Assembly (NCBI GenBank): GCA_029202445.1
Contig: CP119321.1
Span: forward strand, 2,666,001-2,730,000
DNA from: Candidatus Microbacterium phytovorans
Lineage (GTDB): Bacteria > Actinomycetota > Actinomycetes > Actinomycetales > Microbacteriaceae
DNA: 64,000 bases
Direction of reading: 5' to 3'
Part shown: piece by piece, positions 41,601-50,649 of the stretch
Layout of the letters: each line of letters begins with the position of its first letter
Numbering within the stretch: the first letter of the stretch is position 1
Translations under genes and position numbers: made by a program
Notes under the pieces: generated by a model
What the model was told of the DNA's origin: nothing
Seen by the model: only the letters and a program-made list of their open reading frames with translations
Database searches by the model: none

Positions 41601-44600
41601 ACCCCGACGGCGACCAGTTCGGATTCGCCGAGGATGCCGTCGAACTGCCCGACGGGGTCGCGGGTCTCGACGCGGAGGTGTCGGGCCGCTACCTGCTCAT
41701 CACGTCTCCCGCCGAGGAGATGCAGACGAGCGTCAATTACACGATCGCCGACGAACGCGGTCTCGAAGCGACGACCTCCGTGCAGATCACGGTCGACGAG
41801 GACGTGCCGCTGATCCCGCCGATCGCCCGCGACGATCGCGTCGTCGCCGAAGACGTGACGGAGGAGGGCACCGCCGACATCGCCGTGCTCGAGAACGACG
41901 ACGATCCCGACGGCACCCGGTCGGCCCTGAAGGTGTCGCTGGGCACGGGAGGCTCCGGTGCGCAGGTGCGCGCCGACGGCATCGTCCGCGTGACGCTGAC
42001 CGACGAGCCGCAGCTCATCACCTACACCGTCACCGACGTCGACGACCAGACGGCATCCGCGTTCCTCCGCGTCCCCTCGCTCGACTCGCTGCCGCCGAGC
42101 CTGCTGTCGACCGAGGCGCTCGTCGTCGACAGCGGCGAGACCGTCGAACTGCCGCTTGCCGAGTACGTCCGCGCCGCCGGCGGCAAGAAGGTCGTCATCA
42201 CGGAAGCCGCCAAGGCGACCGCCGCGCACTCGGACGGCGCCTCGCTCGTGAAGGACCAGACGACGCTCGTCTACACGTCGAAGGACCGCTACTTCGGTTC
42301 CGACGCGTTGACGTTCGAGGTCACCGACGGCTCCGGACCCGACGACCCCGACGGTCGCAAGGCGACCCTGACGATTCCGATCACGGTGCTCCCGCCCGAG
42401 AACCAGCCGCCGACGTTCGTCGGTGCCTCGATGTCGGTCGCGCCCGGCGAAGACGCGACCCGCCTGGGGCTGCGCGACCTGGTGACCGACCCCGACCCGG
42501 GCGACCTGGAGAACATCGTCTTCTCGCTGGCATCCGACGCGCCCGCGGGCGTCCGCGCGTCCGTCGACGGCGGTGCGCTGCTCGTCCAGGCCGATGCCGA
42601 CGTGGCGAAGGGCACCACCTTCTCGCTGCAGGTGCAGGCCACCGACCAGCAGACCGAACCCGTGCAGGCATCCATCGCCGTGACCGTGACGGCGTCGACC
42701 CGCGAGCTCCCCAGCGCCAACGACGACGTGATCGATCAGGCCGACCAGGGCGCGACGGTCTCGGTTCCCGTGCTGAAGAACGACGTCAACCCCTTCCCGG
42801 ACACGCCGCTGGAGATCGTCCGCGTCGAACCGGAGGCCGGCGACGTCGCACGCGTGCGGATCTCGGGATCGAACGTCGACGTGACCAGCGCCCCCGACTT
42901 CGTCGGCACGATGGTGGTGCGCTACACGGTGCAGGACAAGACCGGCGACGCCGACCGACAGGTCGAAGGACGCGTGCGCGTCACGGTGCAGGGACGCCCC
43001 GACGCGCCCGGCAAGCCCACGGTCACCGCCGTCGAGAGCCGCACCGTCGTGCTGTCGTGGACGCCGCCGATCGACAACGGCCGGCCCATCACCGGTTACA
43101 CGGTCAGCTCGCTCGCCAGCGGGTACTCGAAGGAGTGCCCCTCGACGACCTGCACCCTCGACGGTCTCACCAACAACGTCGAGTACAACTTCGTCGTCAC
43201 GGCGACGAACAGTGTGGGCACGTCCGACCCGTCGGTGCCGTCCGAGACCGCGCGGCCCGACCAGCGCCCCGACCAGCCCAACCCGCCGACGCTCGCGTTC
43301 GGCGACCGCAGCCTCGCCGTCTCGTGGACGGTGCCGCGCACGGAGGGGTCGCCCGTCGAGAGCTACACGCTGGAGATCTCGCCCGCGCCGCCGTCCGGCG
43401 TCGCGCAGAAGACCAACGTCACCCAGACGAGCATCACCTGGGACGGCCTCGAGAACGGTGTCGCCTACCAGGTGCGGGTCCGCGCCCACAACCGCGCCCC
43501 CGAGCCCTCGGAGTTCAGCGCCTGGTCGGCGACGGAGGTCCCCGCTCGCCAGCCCGACGCCCCCAACGCGCCCACCACCGAGCGGATCGACTCGGTCGGC
43601 ACGCAGAGTCAGATGCGCGTGTCGTGGAACCAGCCGGCCAGCAACGGCGATGACATCGACAGCTACCAGCTGCGCGTCCTGCAGGGGTCGTCGGTGGTCC
43701 GCACGATCGATGTCGCGGCGGGACAGACGAGCCAGGCCGTGACCGTGGACAACTCGACCAGCTCGTACACCTTCAGCGTCCGCGCGCTGAACAAGGCCGG
43801 CTGGGGCGAGTGGAGCGCGGCGTCCGCGCCTCGTCAGGCGGCCGGCACGCCGTCGGCGCCGACCATGGGCGCGGCTTCCGCCGGCGACAACCAGGTCAGC
43901 GTCACCTGGACGGCGGGGTCGCTCAACGGCGCCAACGCCAGCCAGGTCTCCTACCAGTACTCCGTCAACAACGGCGGCTGGCGCGGTGACTGGGTCGCGG
44001 GCGGCAGCGGCGGCTCGGGCACCATCGGCAACGGCCAGGTCCCCAACAACGGCACGTACACGGTCCGCGTCCGCGCGGTGTCGTCGGTGGAGGGCGTCAC
44101 GAACGAAGGCGATCCGTCGGCCGCCTCGAACCAGGTGGCGCCGTACGGGCCGATCGGCAATCCCACCGCCAGGGCGACCGCGAGCGGCACGAGCATCACC
44201 GTGTCGTGGTCGTCGCCGGCGCGCAACGGTCGCGACATCACGACCCAGATCCGCATCAACGGCGGCGGCTGGGAGACCGTGGGCGCCAGCGGCAGCCGCA
44301 CTGCCGACGTCGGCTACAGCACGACGCGCACCATCGACGTGCGCACGACGGCCGCGGGCCAGACGACGACGGCATCCGACTCCGCCCGCACCCAGGACGC
44401 GCCGCCGCCGCCGCAGCCGAAGGTGTGGGTCACGCGCGGCGACCGCACGGCGAGCTGCGTCAACGGCTGCTACAAGTTCGTCGTGAACTGGGAGAACATG
44501 TCGATCGGCAACGCCGGGATGCAGTGCATGTACAGCGGCGGCGCGGTGAGCGGCACGATCCACACCGTGAACTTCAGCGGCAACGGCTCGCGCCAGATCG

Positions 44601-44698
44601 AGTGCTACCTCGGTGCCGACGGCTACGACGTGTGGGTCGACATCAAGGGCTGGGGCGGCGCCGTGGACACCGAGAAGAGATGGTGGCCGCGCGGCTGA
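38609..44698 (+). CDS. Giant surface protein with Ig/cadherin-like and fibronectin type III domains
   Basis: A 2,029-residue protein anchored by one N-terminal membrane helix (about residues 12-33). Residues 40-360 have short repeated beta strands ending in Asp/Gly turns, suggestive of a propeller. An acidic stretch (GEGEEEEETTEE, about 370-382) links to at least eight cadherin/Big-like modules (395-1460) recognisable by VLENDTDADGD, VLGNDSDPGGG, VLENDFHPNGD, VLDNDSDPDGD, VLENDDDPDG, which look like calcium sites. From about 1461 to 1930 follow about five FN3 domains (VVLSWTPPIDNGRPITGY). The last 85 residues carry four to five Cys and many Trp. ATG with GGGGGGAG upstream. It heads the operon with MoxR, DUF58, transglutaminase, FHA, PP2C and kinase genes. 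Likely an adhesin or wall-structuring protein controlled by them. Confidence 0.9.
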   Translation: MKSFAWLRARPRTLASVGVVGAVAVTLGTLAFVYEGNPTTEVDLHDGGVWVTKQSSMLVGHFNHESQVLDGGLRTATAAYDVLQAGSHVLVVDDKTVTAVDPARVTLSGSTDLPPGATLALGAGSVAVLAPSGQLWTTDFSAVSSFAPETVDPIAELGEGAVTAVATDGTVYAASTEDARLVAYGRASDGSITESGARDLEGVEKDHRLQLTAVGHVAFALDADTGTLYGSDGTRVEVPADAVLQQPSDATDAVTLATPTSLVRVPLGGGEPTTVEVEGGAAGTAAQPVFVAGCAYGAWSGTGQFVRDCPGDGNDRAEAIKGVEETSVLQFRVNRDVVVLNDVFGGAAWMASDSMQRVDNWQDITPPEGEGEEEEETTEESVQTTLPERTDKNTAPIANDDQYGVRPGRTTVLPVLENDTDADGDVLVASVERDPSFGTIEPIHNGAALQITVDDDASGSTTFTYKVDDGRGGEDTARVTVTVRPLDQNSPPVQRRKTSVPVETGGTASYNVLADWIDPDGDDIFLLDVVPDGGDEANFTSDGQITYRAIGGVQGRKEVPITVSDGTDPGGGVAVYDIRPLGSTQPITNADHVVTRAGQPVTVTPLANDTSSGSELLRLTRVDELEDAKIVADFREKTFTFTSSKVGTHYVQYLVSAGPNSVPGLVRVDVLPDEENDLPPVAVRDIALLPKGGDVLVNVLGNDSDPGGGILVVQSVSVEPGTGVAAAVLGHETVRITDQSGLDGQVRVSYTISNGAASATGEIVVIPVPAPSRLRPPVAEADQAVVRAGDIVTIPVLENDFHPNGDTMHVAEELVETVDPEDGEAFVAEDTVRFRAGDEAKTVNLTYDVVDSTGQRDAGFVRIQILPLNDEANAAPRPRDLTARVLGGSKVEIPVPLDGIDEDGDSVDLIGLASAPTKGRIVETKVASFVYEAFEESVGVDAFTYRVRDRLGKEATATVQLGIAPVAADNQAPYAVRDSVIMRPGRQVAVPVLDNDSDPDGDQFGFAEDAVELPDGVAGLDAEVSGRYLLITSPAEEMQTSVNYTIADERGLEATTSVQITVDEDVPLIPPIARDDRVVAEDVTEEGTADIAVLENDDDPDGTRSALKVSLGTGGSGAQVRADGIVRVTLTDEPQLITYTVTDVDDQTASAFLRVPSLDSLPPSLLSTEALVVDSGETVELPLAEYVRAAGGKKVVITEAAKATAAHSDGASLVKDQTTLVYTSKDRYFGSDALTFEVTDGSGPDDPDGRKATLTIPITVLPPENQPPTFVGASMSVAPGEDATRLGLRDLVTDPDPGDLENIVFSLASDAPAGVRASVDGGALLVQADADVAKGTTFSLQVQATDQQTEPVQASIAVTVTASTRELPSANDDVIDQADQGATVSVPVLKNDVNPFPDTPLEIVRVEPEAGDVARVRISGSNVDVTSAPDFVGTMVVRYTVQDKTGDADRQVEGRVRVTVQGRPDAPGKPTVTAVESRTVVLSWTPPIDNGRPITGYTVSSLASGYSKECPSTTCTLDGLTNNVEYNFVVTATNSVGTSDPSVPSETARPDQRPDQPNPPTLAFGDRSLAVSWTVPRTEGSPVESYTLEISPAPPSGVAQKTNVTQTSITWDGLENGVAYQVRVRAHNRAPEPSEFSAWSATEVPARQPDAPNAPTTERIDSVGTQSQMRVSWNQPASNGDDIDSYQLRVLQGSSVVRTIDVAAGQTSQAVTVDNSTSSYTFSVRALNKAGWGEWSAASAPRQAAGTPSAPTMGAASAGDNQVSVTWTAGSLNGANASQVSYQYSVNNGGWRGDWVAGGSGGSGTIGNGQVPNNGTYTVRVRAVSSVEGVTNEGDPSAASNQVAPYGPIGNPTARATASGTSITVSWSSPARNGRDITTQIRINGGGWETVGASGSRTADVGYSTTRTIDVRTTAAGQTTTASDSARTQDAPPPPQPKVWVTRGDRTASCVNGCYKFVVNWENMSIGNAGMQCMYSGGAVSGTIHTVNFSGNGSRQIECYLGADGYDVWVDIKGWGGAVDTEKRWWPRG

Positions 44699-44740
44699 CG
44701 CGCCCGCCACCGCAGAGACCATCGAGAAGGACGAGAACTG

Positions 44741-45712
44741 ATGAGCATGACTCCCGAGCAGGCCGCCTGGTTCCGCGACACGTTCGCGCGCCTGGTGGAC
44801 AACGTCGATCAGGCCCTCATGGGCAAGCGCGAGGTCGTCGGCCTCGTCCTGTCGGCGATGCTGGCCGAAGGCCACGTTCTGCTGGAGGACGCCCCGGGCA
44901 CGGGTAAGACGAGCCTCGCGAAGGCGCTCGCCGCGAGCGTGCAGGGTACGTCGAACCGCATCCAGTTCACCCCCGACCTGCTGCCCTCCGACGTCACCGG
45001 CGTGACGATCTACGACCAGCAGAACCACAAGTTCGAGTTCCACCGCGGCCCGGTGTTCTCCTCGATCGTGCTCGCCGACGAGATCAACCGCGCGTCGCCC
45101 AAGACGCAGTCGGCGCTCCTCGAGGTCATGGAGGAGTCGCGGGTGACCGTCGACGGCGTCGCCCACGAAGTGGGGCGTCCCTTCCTCGTCATCGCGACAC
45201 AGAACCCCATCGAGCAGGCCGGGACGTACAAGCTCCCCGAGGCGCAGCTCGACCGCTTCATGGTGAAGACCTCGATCGGCTACCCGTCGCTCGCGGTCGC
45301 CGAGCGCATCCTCGCCGGAGCGGTCGACCGCAACCCGTCGGCGAACCTCCGCCCCGTCATCACGACGAAGGCGGTGGCCGACATGGCCGACCTCGCCGCC
45401 ACCGTGCACATCGATCCCGCCGTCGCGCGGTTCTCGGCGCAGCTGGTCGAGGCCACGCGCGCCGACGAGGGTGCCCGCCTCGGCGTCTCGGTGCGCGGGG
45501 CGATCTCGATGATGCGCATCGCGAAGGTGTACGCCGCCGCGCAGGGCCGTCACTACGTCGTCCCCGACGACATCAAGGCGCTCGCCGTGCCGGTGTGGGC
45601 GCACCGAATGGTGCTCGACGCCGAGGCGGAGTTCTCGGGCGTGACGGCCGAGCGCATCGTCCAGAACGCGCTCGGCGCCGTGGAGGCTCCTCTCGCGAGG
45701 GCCACCGCCTGA
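44741..45712 (+). CDS. MoxR-family AAA+ ATPase
   Basis: Cytoplasmic chaperone-like ATPase of 323 residues. Walker A EDAPGTGKTSLAKAL (about residue 48), Walker B VLADEINRASPKTQSALLEVMEE (about 111), sensor 1 ATQNPIEQAGTYKLPEAQLDRF and the arginine/sensor 2 region SVRGAISMMRIAKVYAAAQGR are intact. MoxR ATPases act on partner proteins, usually with a DUF58 or VWA protein encoded next to them, as here. ATG preceded by AGAAGGACGAG; 42 nt after the giant surface protein and overlapping the DUF58 gene by one nt (TGATG). Confidence 0.94.
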   Translation: MSMTPEQAAWFRDTFARLVDNVDQALMGKREVVGLVLSAMLAEGHVLLEDAPGTGKTSLAKALAASVQGTSNRIQFTPDLLPSDVTGVTIYDQQNHKFEFHRGPVFSSIVLADEINRASPKTQSALLEVMEESRVTVDGVAHEVGRPFLVIATQNPIEQAGTYKLPEAQLDRFMVKTSIGYPSLAVAERILAGAVDRNPSANLRPVITTKAVADMADLAATVHIDPAVARFSAQLVEATRADEGARLGVSVRGAISMMRIAKVYAAAQGRHYVVPDDIKALAVPVWAHRMVLDAEAEFSGVTAERIVQNALGAVEAPLARATA

Positions 45713-47112
45713 TGACCACCACCCGGGAACCGGTCGAGCCGACGCGCGCCGCGCCTCGGCGGATCGGCGCGCCCGGAACCGCCACAGCCGCAGACGCCGC
45801 GCCGACGGCATCCGCGCCGACGGCATCCGCGTCGCCGACGTTCGAGAGCGCCGAGACGCCTCGGCCAGGGCTCGCGGCATCCGCTCCGTCCCGTTGGGAG
45901 CACGCGCGAGAGGCGGCCACCGCGGTGCTCGCCGTCGCCTGGCGTCACATCGCACGCGTCGCCGCCGTCGTCCGTCCGCTCGGCTGGGTCGCCCTGGCGC
46001 TCGCGGTCGTGCTCTGGTTCGCCGCCGTCGCCTACGGCTGGTCGGAGGCGATGGTCGCGGCGGCGGTCGTCACGGCCGCCCTGGCCCTCAGCATCCCGTT
46101 CCTGTTCGGGCGCACCGCCTACGGCGTCGACCTCGACCTCACCCGCACCCGCGTGGTCGTGGGCGAGCGGGCGGTGGGTGCCCTGACGCTTACCAACGGC
46201 ACCGGCCGGGCGCTCCTGCCGTCCGAGGTCGTGCTGCCGGTGGGTGCCGGCCGCGGCGTCTTCGACGTGCCGCGCCTGGCGGCGGGGGAGTCGCACGAGG
46301 AGCTCTTCGCGATCCCGACGACGGCGCGGGGTGTGCTCGCTGTCGGTCCTGTGAGCGTGCTCCGCGGCGACCCGCTGGGCCTGTTCGAGCGCACCCACGA
46401 CCGCCGTCAGGCCGTCGAGCTGTTCGTGCACCCGCGCACGACGGCGCTCGACGGACTCTCGCTCGGGCAGATGCGCGACCTCGAGGGTCTTCCCGTGCAG
46501 CAGCTGGAGCGCGACGACGTGTCGTTCCACGCCCTGCGCGAGTACCAGCCGGGCGACGACCTGCGCCACGTCCACTGGAAGTCGACGGCGCGCACGGGCG
46601 ATGTCATGGTGCGTCAGTACGAGCAGACCCGCCGGTCGCACTTCGTCGTGGGCCTGTCGGGACACCCCGACGACTACCGCACCGAGGCGGAGTTCGAGCT
46701 CGCGATCTCGATCGCCGGATCGGTCGGACTGCGGGCGCTTCGCGACTCTCGTGTGCTCGACGCGCGCACGCAGCACGGCGCCCTCCGCGCCGACAGCGGC
46801 CGCCGCTTCCTCGACGCGTTGGCTGCGCTCGAACCCACCCGACCGCGCGACGGCGGTGTCGTCGCGCTCGCCGGCGCGATGGCCGTCGGTGCGCCGCAGG
46901 CGGCCGTCGCGGTCCTGGTGTGCGGCTCGACGGTGGATGCCGCAGAGCTGCGGCTCGCGTGCTCGCGCCTCCCCTATGGCGTGCGCGTGCTGGCGGTCGT
47001 CGCCGACGTGCGGGTCGACGCTCCGTCGCTGCGGCGCGTGGGCGAGGCCGACGTCGTGACCGTCGGCGCTCTCGACCAGCTGGGTCGCGCCGTGCGGAAG
47101 GTGCTGTCGTGA
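45712..47112 (+). CDS. DUF58 membrane protein, MoxR partner
   Basis: A 466-residue protein: about 60 disordered Ala/Thr/Pro-rich residues, two membrane helices (about 95-135), then a cytoplasmic or extracytoplasmic beta domain and the DUF58 core. The family motif is clear as YQPGDDLRHVHWKSTARTGD (about 277-296), followed by QYEQTRRSHFVVG. The following Rossmann-like part is VWA-related, without an obvious MIDAS DxSxS. It is coupled to MoxR upstream and to the transglutaminase gene downstream (4-nt GTGA overlap). The trio MoxR-DUF58-transglutaminase is a recurrent module thought to assemble or process envelope proteins. Confidence 0.9.
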   Translation: MTTTREPVEPTRAAPRRIGAPGTATAADAAPTASAPTASASPTFESAETPRPGLAASAPSRWEHAREAATAVLAVAWRHIARVAAVVRPLGWVALALAVVLWFAAVAYGWSEAMVAAAVVTAALALSIPFLFGRTAYGVDLDLTRTRVVVGERAVGALTLTNGTGRALLPSEVVLPVGAGRGVFDVPRLAAGESHEELFAIPTTARGVLAVGPVSVLRGDPLGLFERTHDRRQAVELFVHPRTTALDGLSLGQMRDLEGLPVQQLERDDVSFHALREYQPGDDLRHVHWKSTARTGDVMVRQYEQTRRSHFVVGLSGHPDDYRTEAEFELAISIAGSVGLRALRDSRVLDARTQHGALRADSGRRFLDALAALEPTRPRDGGVVALAGAMAVGAPQAAVAVLVCGSTVDAAELRLACSRLPYGVRVLAVVADVRVDAPSLRRVGEADVVTVGALDQLGRAVRKVLS

Positions 47113-49373
47113 ACCGCCCCGTCGTGCGGACCGCGATCGACCTCGGGGCCATCGCGCTGCTGCTGGCGGTCGCCGTCATCGGCTTCGGCCCCACCTTCGA
47201 CGGACCCCAGTACCTCGTCGCCGGGTTCGGTGCGATCATCGTCGGGCTCGCGGTGGCGTGGTTCGGTCAGTGGCTGCGCTGGGGAATCCTTCCCGTAGCC
47301 GGGGTCACCGTCGCCGTCTACTTCCTGCTGGGCGGCGCGTTGGCCCTGCCGCACACGGCGATGCTCGGGGTGATCCCGACGCTCGAGACCTGGCGGCAGC
47401 TGGCGGTCGGCACCGTGACCTCCTTCAAGGCGCTGCTGACCACGGTCCCGCCGGTCGCGGCATCCGACGGGCACCTCGTCGTGCCGTTCCTGCTCACCCT
47501 CGTCGCGGCCGTGATCGCCGGCTCGCTCGCGCTGCGGGTGCGGCCGGCCGCCTGGGCGCTGCTCCCGGCCCTCGCGCTCACCGGGCTCCAGATCCTCCTC
47601 GGCGCCGCGCAGCCGGCCGCGCCGCTCGTGCAGGGCATCGTCTTCGCCGCCGTCGCGGTCGTGTGGCTCGCGCTGCGGCAGACCTGGGATGGCGACTCGG
47701 CGGCCCAGCGCCTCGAGAACGCGGCCGCGACGCCCTCGCGTCCCCTGCGCGCGCGCCGGCTCATCGCCGGGGGTGCGGTGCTGGCCCTGGCCGCCGGGAT
47801 CGGCGTCGCGACCGCCGCGTTCGGCTCCACCCCGACGCAGCGCTACATCCTGCGCGACTTCGTGGTGCCGCCGTTCGACGTGCACCAGTACCCGAGCCCG
47901 CTGCAGGCATGGCGCGGCTACATCCGCGACGATGCCGACGCGACCCTGTTCACCGCGTCCGGGCTTCCCGAAGACGCGCGCGTGCGTCTCGCGACGATGG
48001 ATGCCTACAACGGCATCGTCTACAACGTGTCGGACGACGGTGCGGGCTCCTCGAGCGCGTTCACGCCGGTGCGGTCCAACATGTCGCCGACGGCGACGGG
48101 CACGCCCACGACCGTGCGGATCGCCATCGGCGACTACGCGGGCGTGTGGCTTCCCGACGTGGGCGCCGTGCGGGACATCGCCTTCGACGGCGACCGTGCC
48201 GGGGAGCTTCGACGTTCTGCGCACTTCAACGACGCGACGGGCACCGCCGTCGTGACGGCCGGTCTCCGGTCGGGCGACGCCTACACGCTGCAGACGCTCG
48301 TCTCCGAGGTGCCCAGCGATGCGGCGCTCGCCGACGCCGCGTTCGCTCCCCTCTCCATGCCCAAGCAGGAGGGCGTGCCCGAGTCGCTGTCGAAGCTCGC
48401 CGCCGAGAACCTCGGCGAGGCCGAGACCCCCATCGAGCGCGTCCGCGCCCTGCAGGACTGGCTGAGCACCGACGGCTACTTCAGCCACGGTCTCGCCGAC
48501 GACGTCTTCTCACCGTCGGGGCACGGCGCCGCGCGGATCACGATGTTGTTCTCGAACGACCAGATGATCGGCGACGACGAGCAGTACGCCGTCGCGATGG
48601 CGCTCCTGGCGCGGCAGCTGGGCATGCCGGCGCGCGTCGTCATGGGCTGGTACCCGGGCGAGGACGAGACGGATGCCGGTGTGTTCACCGCCACGGGTGA
48701 CAACCTGCACGCGTGGGTGGAGGTCGCCTTCGACGGCTTCGGCTGGGTGCCGTTCGATCCGACCCCCGACGAGGACAACGAGCCCAACGACCAGAACACC
48801 AAGCCGCAGGCGAACCCGAAGCCGCAGGTGCTGCAGCCTCCGCCGCCCGCGCAGGAGCCCGCCGACCTCCCGCCGACGATCGCCGACGATCGTGAGCAGG
48901 ACGACGACACCGAACCGGGCGTCGACTGGCTCGGGACCGTGCTGCTGTGGGGTGGGATCGGGCTCGGCACCGTCGCCCTGCTCCTCGCGCCGTTCATCGT
49001 GCTCGGACTGATCAAGGGTGCCCGTCGCGCGCGCCGCCGCAACGCGGAGCGCACCGCCGACCGCATCTCGGGCGGATGGGACGAAATCGTCGACACCGCC
49101 GTCGACCTCCGCACGCCGGTCGTGCCCGGGGCGACGCGCGCCGAGAGCGCGACGATCGTGGGCTCGCGCTTCGAGGAGCCCCGCGTGACCACGCTGGCGA
49201 CGTGGGCCGACGCCGACGTGTACGGGCCCGGCGATCCGTCGCCCGAGGACGTCGAGGCGTTCTGGCGCGAGGTGGACGCGCTCGTGGGCGGCATGCGGCA
49301 GAAAACGTCGTGGTGGCAGCGCCTCGGTGCGCGCCTGAGTCTGCGGTCCCTCCGCCGGGGACGGTCCGCATGA
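47109..49373 (+). CDS. TgpA-like membrane protein with transglutaminase-like domain, catalytic Cys absent
   Basis: A 754-residue protein with about seven N-terminal helices (residues 8-240), an extracytoplasmic transglutaminase-like domain, a Pro/Gln linker, one more helix (about 615-640) and a cytoplasmic tail with ATIVGSRFEEPRV. In the core, the Cys of the GxCxxxA motif is replaced: GDDEQYAVAMALLARQLGMPARVVMGW has Asp at residue 490, whereas the His (NLHAWVEV, 534) and Asp (PFDPTP, 550) of the triad remain. The domain thus cannot work as a thiol enzyme and may bind peptides or the giant surface protein. GTG start overlaps the DUF58 stop; its own stop overlaps the FHA gene. Confidence 0.88.
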   Translation: MNRPVVRTAIDLGAIALLLAVAVIGFGPTFDGPQYLVAGFGAIIVGLAVAWFGQWLRWGILPVAGVTVAVYFLLGGALALPHTAMLGVIPTLETWRQLAVGTVTSFKALLTTVPPVAASDGHLVVPFLLTLVAAVIAGSLALRVRPAAWALLPALALTGLQILLGAAQPAAPLVQGIVFAAVAVVWLALRQTWDGDSAAQRLENAAATPSRPLRARRLIAGGAVLALAAGIGVATAAFGSTPTQRYILRDFVVPPFDVHQYPSPLQAWRGYIRDDADATLFTASGLPEDARVRLATMDAYNGIVYNVSDDGAGSSSAFTPVRSNMSPTATGTPTTVRIAIGDYAGVWLPDVGAVRDIAFDGDRAGELRRSAHFNDATGTAVVTAGLRSGDAYTLQTLVSEVPSDAALADAAFAPLSMPKQEGVPESLSKLAAENLGEAETPIERVRALQDWLSTDGYFSHGLADDVFSPSGHGAARITMLFSNDQMIGDDEQYAVAMALLARQLGMPARVVMGWYPGEDETDAGVFTATGDNLHAWVEVAFDGFGWVPFDPTPDEDNEPNDQNTKPQANPKPQVLQPPPPAQEPADLPPTIADDREQDDDTEPGVDWLGTVLLWGGIGLGTVALLLAPFIVLGLIKGARRARRRNAERTADRISGGWDEIVDTAVDLRTPVVPGATRAESATIVGSRFEEPRVTTLATWADADVYGPGDPSPEDVEAFWREVDALVGGMRQKTSWWQRLGARLSLRSLRRGRSA

Positions 49374-49804
49374 CTGCTGTGCTCGACTCCGACACCGGAC
49401 CCGACACCCGTCCGCGGGCCGAGGTGCTCCGCGAGCTGCGCGCCGCCGTCGACGTGATCGGCGGTGTGCCGCCGTTCGGGCCGCGGCCGCTCGTCACGCT
49501 CGTGTGGGACGACGGCATCCGTCACGTGGTCCGCGCGCAGACCGTCTTCGGTCGCAACCCCGGCGCCGTTCCGGGATGGGCGGCAATCGCGGTGCGCGAC
49601 GAGACGCTGTCGCTGTCGCGGACGCACGTGGCGGTCGGCGGGGTCTTGGGCGCCGTGTGGCTCGCCGACACGGGTTCGATGAACGGCACGGACATCGTCC
49701 GGGACGGCGAACGGCATCGCGTGGCACCCGGTGAGCGGTGGATACTGCGCGCAGGTGACATCCTGGAGGTCGGCGATCGTCGGGTGAGCATCGAGGGGGT
49801 GTGA
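49370..49804 (+). CDS. FHA-domain protein (small)
   Basis: A 144-residue cytoplasmic protein consisting of little more than a forkhead-associated domain that binds phosphothreonine peptides. The FHA core is visible as VFGRNPG (about 59-65), SLSRTHVAV (about 85-93) and GSMNGTDI (about 105-112), with Arg, Ser, His and Asn all in place. An N-terminal helix (RAEVLRELRAAVDVIGGVPP) may bind a partner. ATG overlaps the transglutaminase-like gene by 4 nt, and the phosphatase gene follows with a 4-nt GTGA overlap. It probably reads phosphorylation set by the kinase at the end of the operon. Confidence 0.9.
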   Translation: MTAVLDSDTGPDTRPRAEVLRELRAAVDVIGGVPPFGPRPLVTLVWDDGIRHVVRAQTVFGRNPGAVPGWAAIAVRDETLSLSRTHVAVGGVLGAVWLADTGSMNGTDIVRDGERHRVAPGERWILRAGDILEVGDRRVSIEGV

Positions 49805-50649
49805 GCGTGGAGTCTCCCATCACGGTGGCCGTCGGCGCCGCCACCCATGCGGGGCTGCGACGGCCGGTCAACGAGGACTCCCACCTCGCCTCCGCGCCGC
49901 TCTTCCTCGTCGCCGACGGCATGGGCGGTCACGACGCGGGAGCGGCGGCGAGTGCGATCGTCGTCGACGAGTTCTCGCGCCTGGCCGGGGCGCCGAGCCT
50001 CGGCATCCAGGACGTCCGCGACGCGCTCGACCGCGCCCGCCGCCGGGTGCACGCCCTCGTCGTGGGACAACGCGCCGCCGGCACGACCCTCAGCGGCGTC
50101 GCGATCTCCGACGTGGGCGGCGCGGGCTACTGGCTCACGGTGAACGTCGGCGACTCCCGCACCTACCGCTTCTCGGGCGGCGTGCTCGAGCAGATCAGCG
50201 TCGACCACTCCGTCGTGCAGGAGCTCATCGACGCGGGCGAACTCGACGCCGTCGCCGCGGCGAGCGACCGGCGCCGCAACGAGATCACGCGGGCCATCGG
50301 TGCCGGCAGCGACGGCGAACCCGACTTCTGGCTCGTCCCGGCCGAACCGGGCGATCGCATGCTCATCTGCTCCGACGGTCTGTCGGGCGAACTGGACAGC
50401 GAACGCCTCCGGCGGGTGCTGGCCGAGACGCCCGACCCGCAAGAGGCGGCGACCCGGCTCGTCCACGAGGCGATGGTGCGCGGCGGACGAGACAACATCA
50501 CGGTCGTGATCGTGGATGCCGTCGGCGTCCGCGGCCACGACGACGTTCCCGTCGACACCGCTCAGGCGGGCGGGCGCGACGAGGTCGACAGCGACACGCG
50601 TCCCACGCGGGGACGGGCGCACAGCGCGGGAGGAACCGCTCATGACTGA
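49801..50649 (+). CDS. PP2C-family Ser/Thr protein phosphatase
   Basis: Soluble phosphatase of 282 residues. Metal-binding motifs in order: RPVNEDS (about residues 22-28), VADGMGGHDAG (38-48), a GTTLSG strand, NVGDSRTYRF (about 114-123), ICSDGLSGEL (about 189-198) and GRDNITVVIVD (about 229-239). Removes phosphate from Ser/Thr in substrates of the cognate kinase 1.4 kb downstream. No membrane helix, unlike mycobacterial PstP. GTG start coupled to the FHA gene; the C-terminal 45 residues are polar and likely disordered, and overlap the next gene by 8 nt. Confidence 0.93.
   Translation: MSVESPITVAVGAATHAGLRRPVNEDSHLASAPLFLVADGMGGHDAGAAASAIVVDEFSRLAGAPSLGIQDVRDALDRARRRVHALVVGQRAAGTTLSGVAISDVGGAGYWLTVNVGDSRTYRFSGGVLEQISVDHSVVQELIDAGELDAVAAASDRRRNEITRAIGAGSDGEPDFWLVPAEPGDRMLICSDGLSGELDSERLRRVLAETPDPQEAATRLVHEAMVRGGRDNITVVIVDAVGVRGHDDVPVDTAQAGGRDEVDSDTRPTRGRAHSAGGTAHD

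Noticed and set aside
38585..45955. A 2,456-codon open frame antisense to the giant surface protein and MoxR genes
   Set aside because: Its translation is an Arg/Val/Asp/Gly/His-rich monotone without domains; long antisense frames are expected at this GC content because stop codons are rare opposite GNC-type codons.
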